The translations under genes were made by a program, and so were the position numbers. Below are positions 17,020 to 25,969 of a stretch of DNA of 64,000 nt, in pieces; the first letter of the stretch is position 1; every line of letters starts with the position of its first letter. The DNA comes from Paraburkholderia fungorum (GTDB taxonomy: Bacteria > Pseudomonadota > Gammaproteobacteria > Burkholderiales > Burkholderiaceae): assembly GCF_902833645.1 (NCBI RefSeq), contig NZ_CADFGE010000002.1, positions 925,988-989,987 of the forward strand, written 5' to 3'. Under the pieces are notes generated by a model. The model was not told where the DNA came from, searched no databases, and worked only from the letters and a program-made list of their open reading frames with translations.

Positions 17020-17590
17020 TCGGGTTGGTCTTTTGGCCTTTCCTTGAATTGTTAGTGGTCTATTAGCGTTGCCCCTGTGCGGGGCGGCACCTACTTTTCT
17101 TTGCCTGCCGCAAAGAAAAGTAGGCAAAAGAAAGCGGCTCACACCGCCAGCTCATAAGCGGGTCCCCCGCGCAGCCACGGTAGTGGTGCATCTGGAATCT
17201 GTCGCCTCGCGCACTCAGCGCCGTTGACACAGGGCTCATCAGCTCCCACTCCGCACTGCGTGCGTCGCGGACGGGTCTGCCAGGGAAACCAGCGGGGCGC
17301 CTGGTACACCTGATGGTTTTGGAAAATGGGTTTCGGCGGCGCAGCGCCGCCGGAGGTATGACTGCCTTGTCACTAAGGCGAAGTGTGCGAGGCGACAGAT
17401 TCCAGATGCACCACTACCGCTACTGTGCGGGGGACCCGCTTAAGAACTAGCGGTTTGAGCCGCTTTCTTTTGCCTACTTTTCTTTGCGGCAGGCAAAGAA
17501 AAGTAGGTGCCGCCCCGCACAGGGGCAACGCTAATAGACCACTAACAATTCAAGGAAAGGCCAAAAGACCAACACCAGAACAGACCACGA
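17020..17590. repeat. Interspersed inverted-repeat element, copy 1
   Basis: Two arms of roughly 150-200 bp face each other: the left arm (about 17020-17220) and its near-exact reverse complement (about 17380-17590), with a core of about 160 bp. The ends carry TTAGTGGTCTATTAGCGTTG next to GCGGGGCGGC, and a 14-bp stem hairpin CCTACTTTTCTTTG/CAAAGAAAAGTAGG (17090-17124). The same arms recur at 37580-38450 and, cut short, at 63848-63906. It fills most of the 720-bp gap between genes. No coding function is apparent. Confidence 0.85.
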
Positions 17591-17660
17591 ACCCTGCCCT
17601 GCAAGGAAGAGCCCAAAATCCAGATCAACAACAAAACCGCCGAACAGGCAAAAACCCCCC

Positions 17661-18869
17661 TCACTCCGCCGCCCTCAACTTCTTAACCTCAGCATCCGAC
17701 GGCTGCACACTAGCGCCGTCCACATACCGATAAGAAGTCATCACCCCCTTCCCATCCTTAACCCCGGTAACCCCAACAAACGCCCCCATTGTCGACTGAT
17801 TATCCTGAGCCCGATAAGTAATCGGCCCGAAGGGCGTATCCACCCCTAAGCCCTTGAACGCGGCAGCAAGCTTATCCGGATCCGTAGACCCAGCCTTCCT
17901 GATCCCCGCCGCAATCGACATCAGCGCCGAATACCCCACCACCGACCCAAGCCTCGGATAATCGTGGTACTTCGCCTGATACGCATCCACAAACTTCTTG
18001 TTCGCCGCCGTATCGATCGAATACCACGGGTACCCCGTCACGATCCAGCCAGTCGGCGCCTCCGCCCCCAACGGATCGAGATAATCCGGCTCGCCCGTCA
18101 GCAACGACACCACGCTGCGATCCTTGAACAAGCCCCGCGTATTACCTTCTCGCACAAACTTGCCGAGATCGGCGCCAAACAGCACGTTGAAAATCGCATC
18201 CGGCTTCGCATCGGCAAGCGCCTGCGTGACCGCGCCCGCGTCGACATTGCCCAGCGGCGTCGCCTGCTCTGCAACAAACTGCACGTCCGGCTGCGCCGCC
18301 GTCATCAGCTTCTTGAACGTCGCCACCGCCGATTGCCCATACTCGTAATTCGGATACACGAGCGCCCAGCGCTTCTTCTTCAGCTTCACCGCCTCAGGCA
18401 CCAGCATCGCAACCTGCATGTACGTCGATGGACGCAGTCGGTACGTATATTTGTTGCCGTCGGCCCAAACGATCTTGTCCGTCAACGGCTCGGCCGCGAG
18501 GAAGAAAATCTTCTTCTGCTTGGCAAAGTCAGTCAACGCAAGACCCGTGTTCGACAGGAAACCGCCGAACAGTAATTGCACCTGCTCACGTGCAATCAAT
18601 TCCTGCGCGACACGGATCGTGTCGCCCGGATTGCCGTTGTCGTCGCGCGACACCACTTCGAGTTGCTTGCCCAATACACCGCCCGCCGCATTCACCTGGT
18701 CGAGCGCGAGATTCCAGCCGTTCTTGTAAGGTCCGAGAAAGGCCGGCTGCGCCTTGTAGCTGTTGATCTCACCGATCTTGATGGTCTGCTGCGCGCTCGC
18801 GCCGACAGCCGCGAGCGATAGAACCGTTGAAACCGTGAGGCGAGAGATCCATCCTGCGCGCGTGGTCAT
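17661..18869 (-). CDS. Periplasmic substrate-binding protein of Liv-type ABC transporter
   Basis: A 402-aa protein with a Sec signal peptide (cleavage probably at ASA/QQ) and a type I periplasmic-binding fold: IKIGEINSYKAQPAFLGPYKNGW at the start, then VVSRDDNGNPGDTIRVAQEL. It is the binding component for the permease and ATPases at 24450-27906 and closes the nicotinate-type operon. GGAGA precedes ATG 18869. It is separated from the hydroxylase by 155 bp that hold an inverted repeat, so it may have extra or separate expression. Ligand inferred: nicotinate or a related N-heterocyclic acid. Confidence 0.88.
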   Translation of the reverse strand: MTTRAGWISRLTVSTVLSLAAVGASAQQTIKIGEINSYKAQPAFLGPYKNGWNLALDQVNAAGGVLGKQLEVVSRDDNGNPGDTIRVAQELIAREQVQLLFGGFLSNTGLALTDFAKQKKIFFLAAEPLTDKIVWADGNKYTYRLRPSTYMQVAMLVPEAVKLKKKRWALVYPNYEYGQSAVATFKKLMTAAQPDVQFVAEQATPLGNVDAGAVTQALADAKPDAIFNVLFGADLGKFVREGNTRGLFKDRSVVSLLTGEPDYLDPLGAEAPTGWIVTGYPWYSIDTAANKKFVDAYQAKYHDYPRLGSVVGYSALMSIAAGIRKAGSTDPDKLAAAFKGLGVDTPFGPITYRAQDNQSTMGAFVGVTGVKDGKGVMTSYRYVDGASVQPSDAEVKKLRAAE

Positions 18870-18919
18870 GCGTTTCTCCGTTATCAAAAGGATTGCGGGA
18901 ATGCGGTCTTTTTATCAAG

Positions 18920-18948
18920 CGTTGAAGCGTTTCGTGATTCGTTCAACG
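18920..18948 (-). promoter_or_regulatory. Stem-loop in the gap before the binding-protein gene
   Basis: CGTTGAA and TTCAACG form an inverted repeat with a 15-base loop. The site lies between the hydroxylase stop and the binding-protein start. It could be a message-stabilising or processing hairpin, which often raises binding-protein yield, or an operator. Confidence 0.3.
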
Positions 18949-19024
18949 GTTCGCCCGGTAATTCCTTCAGCGAGCCGTGCTGCAAGTTCTGTTGCACACC
19001 GGCGGGGCAATGCGTTCGGCGACT

Positions 19025-22000
19025 TCACTCTGCCCGCGGCGCCGCGCGGATTCTGGCGACGCTTGCCGCGACGTCCTGCCATGCCGGTTTGCCGCCGGCG
19101 AATTGCTGACGCAGGTAGGACACGAGTTCGGCGACCTGCGCGTCGTTGAAACTATCACGGTAAGCCGGCATCGTACCGAGTTCGGGACGCGCAGGCGAGC
19201 CGATACCATCGAGAATCACGCGAATCAGATTATCAGGCGTCGCGCTGTGCAGATTCGTGTTAAGCGCCAGCGACGGATGCGCACCAAACAATTGCGGCCC
19301 GCTACCGGTGTGATGACAGGCAGCACACGCGCCATCGAACAGGCGTGCGCCAGGACCGGTTGCGGTACCCGTTATCGTGCTGGCCTGCTCATATTGACGC
19401 GCCATGGCCGCCGGATCCGCGTTGGCCTCGAGAGGATTCAACGAGGCCAGATACGTGGCCATCGCGCGAATATCGCTGTCGGGCAAAGCCGCCAGATCGT
19501 TGACGACCGGAGCCATCGGGCCGGCCGCCACGCCATGCAAGGGCGCGTGGCCGTAGCGCAGATAGCTGAACAGTTCGTCTTCGCTCCAGGGTACGGGCGC
19601 GTTGGAAAGCGTCGACAGCGCGGGCGCTTCCCATCCGTCCGCCATGCCGCCGCCCATGAAAGCGGCGCCGGTTTTCTCGGCGCCGAATGCGTTGCGCGGC
19701 GTATGGCATGCGCTGCAATGGCCGAGACCGTTCACCAGGTACGCTCCGCGATTCCATTGCGCGCTTTGCGTCGCATCGGCGGGCAAAGGGTTGCGTCCAA
19801 GGAAAAGCCCGTTCCATACGGCCATCAGAGGACGCACGCTGAACGGATACGCCAGCTTCGTTTCCGGCGGGCGCGAGCGCACCGGCGTCTGTGCCATCAG
19901 GTAAGCGTAAAGCGCCTTGAGGTCGTCGTCGGAGGTGTTTTTGAACGACGTGTAGGGGAACGCGGGATACAGACGATGCCCGTCGCGGCTGATACCTTGC
20001 CGCATCGCCCGCACGAACGCGTCGAGCGACCATGTACCGATGCCCGTTAGTCCGTCGGGCGTGATGTTGGTGCTATACACGGTGCCGAATGGCGTATCGA
20101 GCGGTTTGCCACCCGCGTTCGGCACGCCATTGTGGGCAGTATGGCAAACCGCGCAGTTACCCAGCGACGCGAGCAGCTTGCCGCGCGCCACCAGTTCGGG
20201 CGCGAACGCGCTCGCGAGCGGCGGCGCAATCGGCGCAATGGCTGCCGGCGACATGGCCAGTACGCCCAGCCAGCCGACCGCGCCCGCGGCGAGCGTGCCG
20301 AGAAAGCCGAATCGCCAGCGCTTCCTGCTGCGTGCAGTGGCTTCCTGCGCTTGCGCATCGGCGAGCGCGGCGCGAATCGTTTCAGGCGTGAACGGCGGCC
20401 TGCGAAAACGCACCCCTGTCGCGTCATATAACGCGTTGGCGATCGCTGCGGCACCGGGCAGCGAAGCCGATTCGCCGGTGCCCATCGGCGGCTCGCCGTG
20501 ACGCGGCATCATCACCACGTCGATTACCGGCACTTCACGGAAAGTCAGAATCGGGTACGCGCCCCACTCCTGACTTGTCACCGCATTCTCGCCGAACGTC
20601 ACGCGTTCTTTCAGCGCGCGGCTGGTTGCCTGGATCACGTTGCCGTGAATCTGATGGCGCACGCCATCCGGATTCACCATCGTGCCGGTGTCCTGCCCGA
20701 CCACTACGCGCGTCACCGCAAGCTCGCCGCTCTTGCGGTTCACCTCGACGTCGGCAACCCACGCGGACCAAGCCGCGCCGAAGCCGGGGAATTTGCTGTG
20801 CACGTAGCGGGCGTACGCGAAACCTCTGCCGCGCGCAACGTCGCCCTGTTCCTGAGCCTCGTCTTTAAACGCGGCGGTACGAGGCTGCCAGCCGGCTTTC
20901 TCAGCCACAGCCTTGACGAGATCGATCGCCCGCGGATCAGTGAGATGTTTCAGCCGAAACTCAACGGGGTCCGCGCCCGCTTGCGCCGCGAGCTCGTCGA
21001 TGAAAGATTCATGCGCGAACGTGTTCGGCAACGCGGACACGCCTCTTAGCCAGGACGCGCGCACGATCGGCGGCGTGTCGTCGCAAACGATGCGCATGGT
21101 CCGGTAGTCGTACGGCGGCACGGCCGTGCGGTCGCCCATTTCGAAGACTTGCGGCTGCGGGGACAGGGTTCCGGTAAGCAACAGCGCCAACGTGGGGGCG
21201 TCGTTCGATGGATAGCGCGTTGCGAAATCGTAGGCGGCGAGTTCGCCTTGCGCGCCTAAAGCGCCGCGCACGTCCATCAATTGCGCTGCACCCTTGGGCT
21301 CCCAGGCATGCTCGTCTTCGCGCGAGAGTTGCACACGCACGGGACTGCCGGTTGCGCGCGAGAGCAGCGCGGCATCGGCGGCGACGTCGTCCGCGCAATT
21401 GCGGCCATAGCACCCGGCCGCATCCATGCGCACGATTTCGATGTGCGCTTCGTCCAGCGGCATCAGCAGAGCGAGGTCGGCGCGCAACGAATGGGGATTC
21501 TGCGTACCCGACCAGACCTTCAGTGTCCCTTCCCGGTAGTCGGCCACCGCGCACGACGGTCCAATCGACGCATGCATCTGAAACGGCCATACGTAGGTGC
21601 GTTCCAACGTTCGGGCCGGGTCTTGCGCAAGCGCTGCGTCCATGTCGCCTTCGATCACCAGATCGCGCCGGCTGGCCGGATTGGCTCTTAGCGCGGCCTC
21701 CACTTCCTCGCTGGTTTCGAGCGGCGGCAAACCTTCTACTGTTTTCCACCGTACATCCAACCGCTTCACCGCCTGCTGCGCGATCTCTTCGCGCTCAGCG
21801 ACAATACCCACGAAATCGCGGATCACCACTACCTTGACGATGCCGGGCAAGTCACGAAGGGAATCTTCATCGACATGCAACAGGCTATTGCCGATGAACT
21901 CGCCCTGCGCGATTCCCGCGTAAGGCGGCCGTACGACACGGCCGTGCAGCATGCCCGGCACGCGCACGTCATGCACGAAGCTCAGTTCTCCGGTGGCCTT

Positions 22001-22639
22001 CGCGGGAATATCGACACGCGGCGAGCTCTTGCCGACGATCCTGTACGTGTCGGGTGACTTCAAAGGCGCGTCGGTGGCGAGTGTCAGTTCAATACGCCGG
22101 CCGGCGATCAGTTCGCCGTAGCTCAGACCTTTGATGGTGTCGTCGTCACGTTGAAAGATCACGCCGTCGCGCACATCGAGTTGCGCCGGATCGACCTTCA
22201 AACGCGCGGCCGCTTCGGTCAGCAGGAATTGCCGGGCTTGCGCGGCTGCATGCCGTAACGGCACGGCCGATATCTGGATCGTCGCGCTCGCGATCGTCGG
22301 ACCCTGATTCGGCGCCTCATTCGTATGACCCAGTACGATCGACACGCGCGTCAACGGCACATCCAGTTCTTCCGCGACGATCTGCGCGAGCGCTGTGCCT
22401 ATGCCGGTACCGAGATCGACGTGACCGTTGAACGCGACCACACTGCCGTCGTCGCGCACGACAAGAAACATGTCGGCTTGCGTCGGTACGAACGTGGAGC
22501 GCGACCCCGGCTGCCCAATCGGCGCGCGCACCGGCGGTTGCGGCGGCCGCGTGACGAGCAGCACACTCTGCGCGTCGTAGAGGTGCTGCCGCGACGGCGG
22601 CGCGGCCCGCCGATCGACGCTGAAATCCGGCCCGGTCAT
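19025..22639 (-). CDS. NicB-like molybdopterin hydroxylase large subunit with C-terminal tri-heme cytochrome c
   Basis: A 1204-aa protein. Residues about 1-750 form the molybdopterin-binding domain of the xanthine dehydrogenase/isoquinoline oxidoreductase family, with AFNGHVDLGTGIGTALAQI and the catalytic-Glu motif PMGTGESASLPG. A hydrophobic helix follows (about 773-797), then three CxxCH heme sites: CAVCH (about 830), CSACH (about 975) and CAACH (about 1105). This order matches NicB of Pseudomonas putida, which hydroxylates nicotinate at C6 and passes electrons to cytochromes. The start overlaps the [2Fe-2S] gene stop (ATGA). No Tat signal is seen, so the Mo domain may be cytosolic with the hemes in the periplasm. 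Confidence 0.88.
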   Translation of the reverse strand: MTGPDFSVDRRAAPPSRQHLYDAQSVLLVTRPPQPPVRAPIGQPGSRSTFVPTQADMFLVVRDDGSVVAFNGHVDLGTGIGTALAQIVAEELDVPLTRVSIVLGHTNEAPNQGPTIASATIQISAVPLRHAAAQARQFLLTEAAARLKVDPAQLDVRDGVIFQRDDDTIKGLSYGELIAGRRIELTLATDAPLKSPDTYRIVGKSSPRVDIPAKATGELSFVHDVRVPGMLHGRVVRPPYAGIAQGEFIGNSLLHVDEDSLRDLPGIVKVVVIRDFVGIVAEREEIAQQAVKRLDVRWKTVEGLPPLETSEEVEAALRANPASRRDLVIEGDMDAALAQDPARTLERTYVWPFQMHASIGPSCAVADYREGTLKVWSGTQNPHSLRADLALLMPLDEAHIEIVRMDAAGCYGRNCADDVAADAALLSRATGSPVRVQLSREDEHAWEPKGAAQLMDVRGALGAQGELAAYDFATRYPSNDAPTLALLLTGTLSPQPQVFEMGDRTAVPPYDYRTMRIVCDDTPPIVRASWLRGVSALPNTFAHESFIDELAAQAGADPVEFRLKHLTDPRAIDLVKAVAEKAGWQPRTAAFKDEAQEQGDVARGRGFAYARYVHSKFPGFGAAWSAWVADVEVNRKSGELAVTRVVVGQDTGTMVNPDGVRHQIHGNVIQATSRALKERVTFGENAVTSQEWGAYPILTFREVPVIDVVMMPRHGEPPMGTGESASLPGAAAIANALYDATGVRFRRPPFTPETIRAALADAQAQEATARSRKRWRFGFLGTLAAGAVGWLGVLAMSPAAIAPIAPPLASAFAPELVARGKLLASLGNCAVCHTAHNGVPNAGGKPLDTPFGTVYSTNITPDGLTGIGTWSLDAFVRAMRQGISRDGHRLYPAFPYTSFKNTSDDDLKALYAYLMAQTPVRSRPPETKLAYPFSVRPLMAVWNGLFLGRNPLPADATQSAQWNRGAYLVNGLGHCSACHTPRNAFGAEKTGAAFMGGGMADGWEAPALSTLSNAPVPWSEDELFSYLRYGHAPLHGVAAGPMAPVVNDLAALPDSDIRAMATYLASLNPLEANADPAAMARQYEQASTITGTATGPGARLFDGACAACHHTGSGPQLFGAHPSLALNTNLHSATPDNLIRVILDGIGSPARPELGTMPAYRDSFNDAQVAELVSYLRQQFAGGKPAWQDVAASVARIRAAPRAE

Positions 22640-23142
22640 GCCTGCGCTCCCCGATCCGGCACCGCTTGCACGGCAAGCAATTCCGCTGCGCGCTGAACCG
22701 CGCGCACGATCTCGACATGCGTGCCGCAGCGGCAGAGATTGCGCGACAATTCCCGCCGAATCGTTTCGACACCCGGATGCGGATCGCGATCGAGCAACGC
22801 TTTGGCGGTCATGATCATGCCGTTCAGGCAATAGCCGCACTGTGCGGCCTGTTCCTCGATAAATGCCTGCTGTACCGGATGCAGCGCGGTACGCGTACCC
22901 AATCCTTCGAGCGTGGTGATCTCGCGCCCCAGCGCAACCTTCGCGGTCGTCACGCACGAGCGCGTCGGCATGCCATCGAGCAATACCGTGCACGCGCCGC
23001 ATTCGCCGAGACCACATCCGAATTTCGGACCGTTCAATGCGAGGTCGTTGCGCAGCAGATAAAGCAGCGGCGTATCGGCAGCGGCGCTGACCAGATGGGT
23101 CGCGCCGTTGACGTGCAGCGCAAGAGGCGCCGGACGGTTCAT
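22636..23142 (-). CDS. NicA-like [2Fe-2S] subunit of molybdenum hydroxylase
   Basis: A 168-aa protein with two [2Fe-2S] cluster motifs: plant-type CGLGECGACTVLLDG with its distal Cys (RSCVTT), and the helical-domain CGYCLNGM plus NLCRCGTH. It passes electrons from the molybdenum centre in the large subunit to the hemes. It is co-translated with the large subunit by ATGA overlap. ATG 23142 is used; an in-frame GTG five codons earlier (23157) is also possible, neither with a clear SD. The enamidase gene ends 31 bp upstream. Confidence 0.9.
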   Translation of the reverse strand: MNRPAPLALHVNGATHLVSAAADTPLLYLLRNDLALNGPKFGCGLGECGACTVLLDGMPTRSCVTTAKVALGREITTLEGLGTRTALHPVQQAFIEEQAAQCGYCLNGMIMTAKALLDRDPHPGVETIRRELSRNLCRCGTHVEIVRAVQRAAELLAVQAVPDRGAQA

Positions 23143-23173
23143 GGGAGTACCGGCCACGCCGTGCGGAAGGCGC

Positions 23174-24373
23174 TCAAAGCACCACCGGCACTTCGGTCGC
23201 CGGTGGCGTATTGCGGCTGCGCCTGCAGCGGATCAGCCCGTCGATCATCACCATGCCGACGCCGGGAATATCGCCCAGTTGCACGCTTTCCAGCAGCGTA
23301 TCGGCCGCCGTGTGCTGTGCGCGATCCATGAAGACCAGATCGGCGGGACGCCCCACTTCGATCAATCCCTGACGCAGATTGCGTTGCCGCGCGGTGTTGC
23401 CGGTCGCAAAACAGAAAGCGATTTCAGCCGGGACATCCGCGAGACTCGAGATCAGCGCGATCATCCGCAGAATGCCGAGCGGTTGCACGCCGGAACCCGC
23501 CGGGCTATCCGTGCCGAGAATAATCCGGTGCGGACACTTCAATTCGATCGCATGGCGCGCGGTGAGCAGGGCGATCCGTTCATTACCGTTGTGAACGATC
23601 TCCAGCGCGCGGCTCGATTGCTCGCACAGATCGCATACGTGCCGATAGGACAGCGAGGTATGGCCGCCGTTGATGTGGCCGATCACGTCCGCGTCGGCAG
23701 CGAGCACCACGTCCCGATCGATCAGGCCCGAGCCGGGAATCGACGGGCCACCCGTGTGAATCGTGCTTTGAATGCCGTACTTGCGGGCCCACGCCACCAT
23801 CTGTGCGGCTTCCTCGCCGCCCTTCACACTGCCCAGACCGACCTCACCGAGCAGCTTCACGCCCGCTTCCGAAAGCTCCTTGAAGTCCTCTTCGACCATG
23901 CCCTTCTCGATCACTGGCGCGCCCGCCATGACCTTCACGCCGCCACCGACACCCGCGCCGCGCATCCCTTCGAACGAACGCTGCGCGGTAATCGCGAGCG
24001 CCTTGACGCCGAGTACGTCTTTCGGACGCCCAGGCAAGTGCACTTCGCCGGCGGAGATCATGGTCGTCACGCCACCGTTCAGATTCGACTCGATCCAGCC
24101 CATCTGATTCTGCCGCGGCGTCCAGTCGCCGAACACCGGATGCACGTGGGAGTCGATCAGGCCCGGCGCGACCGCGGTGCCTTTGCAGTCGACCGTGGTT
24201 CGCGCGCCCTCGAGGTCACAGTCTTTCTCCCGGCCGATCGCGACGATCACGCCGTCGTCGATCACCAGCGTGTTCGCATCGAGAATCGGTTTGTCGATGT
24301 CGCCGGATAACAGCAGACCGATGTTCGTTACGGCGACCTTGCCCGACAAGCCTGTCAACGTCTCTGCTGCCAT
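23174..24373 (-). CDS. ena: Enamidase (6-oxo-1,4,5,6-tetrahydronicotinate amidohydrolase)
   Basis: A 399-aa amidohydrolase. It is recognisably close to the enamidase of Eubacterium barkeri, which hydrolyses 1,4,5,6-tetrahydro-6-oxonicotinate to ammonia and (S)-2-formylglutarate at an Fe-Zn centre. Shared blocks are GGVTTMISAG, PGRPKD, KALAIT, HTGG.SIPGS, HINGG, PLGILR, GDIPG and SRNTPPA. Metal ligands visible are H76/H78 (DSHVH), a likely bridging acid near E177, H206 and H233. AAGGAG precedes ATG 24373. It stands between the ABC ATPase and the hydroxylase genes. The assignment is by remembered similarity, not by a search. Confidence 0.85.
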   Translation of the reverse strand: MAAETLTGLSGKVAVTNIGLLLSGDIDKPILDANTLVIDDGVIVAIGREKDCDLEGARTTVDCKGTAVAPGLIDSHVHPVFGDWTPRQNQMGWIESNLNGGVTTMISAGEVHLPGRPKDVLGVKALAITAQRSFEGMRGAGVGGGVKVMAGAPVIEKGMVEEDFKELSEAGVKLLGEVGLGSVKGGEEAAQMVAWARKYGIQSTIHTGGPSIPGSGLIDRDVVLAADADVIGHINGGHTSLSYRHVCDLCEQSSRALEIVHNGNERIALLTARHAIELKCPHRIILGTDSPAGSGVQPLGILRMIALISSLADVPAEIAFCFATGNTARQRNLRQGLIEVGRPADLVFMDRAQHTAADTLLESVQLGDIPGVGMVMIDGLIRCRRSRNTPPATEVPVVL

Positions 24374-24449
24374 CTGCCTCTCCTTTCGCAACGACTGCCC
24401 CGCGCCGCATGCGCGCATACCCTCTGCACGCCGCCTTGCGCCGATGGAA

Positions 24450-25163
24450 TCACACGCTCAGATAAGCGCGCCTCACTGTTTCATTCTTTGCGAGTTCGCC
24501 GATCGTGCCGCTAAAGCGAATCTGCCCTTTTTCGAGGACGTACGCGCGGTCGCTGACCAGCTCGGCGAAGTGCAGATTCTGTTCGGACAACAGAATCGAT
24601 AGCCCTTCGCGCTTGAGTTCGAGAATCATGTTTGCCATCTGCTCGACGATCACGGGAGCAACACCCTCGGACGGTTCGTCGAGCAGCACAAGGTACGGGT
24701 TGCCCATCAGCGTGCGCGAGACGGTCAGCATCTGCTGCTCGCCGCCGCTCATCTGGCCGCCGGGGCGTCTGGGCATTTCGCCCAGATTGGGGAACAGGCG
24801 GAACAGTTTTTCCGGCGTCCATTGCGGCGCGCCTTCGCGCGGCGGTTGACGGCCCGTATCGAGATTTTCCATCACCGTCAGATCGGCGAACACGCGCCGG
24901 TCTTCCGGCACGAATCCCATGCCCATTCGAGCGATCCGGTAAGGCGGCAACGCCGTGATGTTCTGTCCGCGAAAACGCACTTCGCCCTGGCGGCGCGGCA
25001 ATAGTCCCATCACCGCTTTCATCGTGGTCGATTTGCCGGCGCCGTTGCGGCCCATCAGCGCGACCACTTCGCCACGGCCCACTTCGAGACCGACGTCGAA
25101 CAGAATATGCGCACGACCGTAGAACGCATTGAGGCCGGAGACCTTCAGCATCGGCTCGCTCAT
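24450..25163 (-). CDS. Liv-type ABC transporter ATP-binding protein (LivF-like)
   Basis: A 237-aa ATPase with Walker A GRNGAGKST, signature SGGEQQ, Walker B LVLLDEPS and the switch His region. Its shorter length and the LSEQNLHFAELVSDRAYVLEKG stretch place it with LivF rather than LivG. The start overlaps the livG-type stop by 4 bp (ATGA). It powers the importer made with the fused permease and the binding protein of this operon. Confidence 0.92.
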   Translation of the reverse strand: MSEPMLKVSGLNAFYGRAHILFDVGLEVGRGEVVALMGRNGAGKSTTMKAVMGLLPRRQGEVRFRGQNITALPPYRIARMGMGFVPEDRRVFADLTVMENLDTGRQPPREGAPQWTPEKLFRLFPNLGEMPRRPGGQMSGGEQQMLTVSRTLMGNPYLVLLDEPSEGVAPVIVEQMANMILELKREGLSILLSEQNLHFAELVSDRAYVLEKGQIRFSGTIGELAKNETVRRAYLSV

Positions 25164-25969
25164 TGCAGCGCTCCTTGTCCCGGATGGCCGCCTGCCGCTT
25201 CATGCAACGGCGCGCGTGGCTGGAAGGTCTTGCCGGTGCCGAAATAGACTTCCTGAACGCGTGCGTCGTTGCGGATCGTTTCGCCGTCGCCCTCGGCAAT
25301 CAGCTTGCCGCGCGCGAGCACGATCATGCGATCGGCGTAAGCGAATACAACGTCCATGCTGTGTTCGGTAAAGAGCACGCCGATCTTGTACTCCGTGACA
25401 AGACGCCTCGTCAGCGCCATCAGTTCGTTGCGCTCCCTGGGCGCCATGCCGGCGGTGGGCTCGTCCATCAGCAACAACTTCGGCCGATTCGCCAGCGCGA
25501 TCGCCAGTTCAACACGTTTGACATCGCCATAAGCGAGCACACCGCAGGCGCGGTTCGCGTCGGCGCCCATGCCGACCTGTTCGAGCAGCGTCATGGCTTC
25601 GTCGGCGTAGCGCGAGCGCGCGGGTTTCCACAGGCCGAAAGTTTTGCGTTCGCGCGAGACGAGGGCCATCTGCACGTTTTCGAGCACGGTCATCGAATTG
25701 AAGGTCGCGGCAATCTGAAACGTGCGGCCGACGCCCAACCGCCAGATATCGCGTGGCCGCATGCCGACCAGTTCGCGATCTTCAAGACGAATCGAACCGG
25801 ACGACGGTTGCAGTTGCCCGTTGACCATGTTGAAGCAGGTCGACTTGCCCGCGCCATTTGGTCCCAGCAGCGCGAGCAACTGGCCGGCTTCAAGATCGAA
25901 GGACACGTCGTCGACCGCTTTCAGGCCGCCGAACGACTTGGAGAGGCCGGATACGCGCAGCAGGCTCAT
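25160..25969 (-). CDS. Liv-type ABC transporter ATP-binding protein (LivG-like)
   Basis: A 269-aa ATPase. It has Walker A GPNGAGKST, the LivG-type segment RTFQIAATFNSMTVLENVQMAL, a replaced or weak signature region (YGDVKRVELAIAL), Walker B LLLMDEPTAGM and a long C-terminal tail (BCA_ABC_TP_C-like). It overlaps both the permease stop (25966-25969) and the LivF start, so the three transport genes are tightly coupled. Confidence 0.92.
   Translation of the reverse strand: MSLLRVSGLSKSFGGLKAVDDVSFDLEAGQLLALLGPNGAGKSTCFNMVNGQLQPSSGSIRLEDRELVGMRPRDIWRLGVGRTFQIAATFNSMTVLENVQMALVSRERKTFGLWKPARSRYADEAMTLLEQVGMGADANRACGVLAYGDVKRVELAIALANRPKLLLMDEPTAGMAPRERNELMALTRRLVTEYKIGVLFTEHSMDVVFAYADRMIVLARGKLIAEGDGETIRNDARVQEVYFGTGKTFQPRAPLHEAAGGHPGQGALQ

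Noticed and set aside
17383..17733. Open frame of 116 codons reading through the repeat element, with a similar frame at 37459-37782.
   Set aside because: It is made of the inverted-repeat arm and appears wherever the arm occurs; composition is not protein-like and there is no ribosome-binding site.
19389..20033. Long open frames on other frames and strands inside the large GC-rich genes.
   Set aside because: High GC at third positions leaves spurious open frames; they lack domains and are contained within well-supported genes.
22639..23017. Extended N-terminus of the NicB-like subunit overlapping the [2Fe-2S] gene.
   Set aside because: The added residues are a shadow of the NicA-like gene; the ATGA overlap at 22636-22639 marks the true start.
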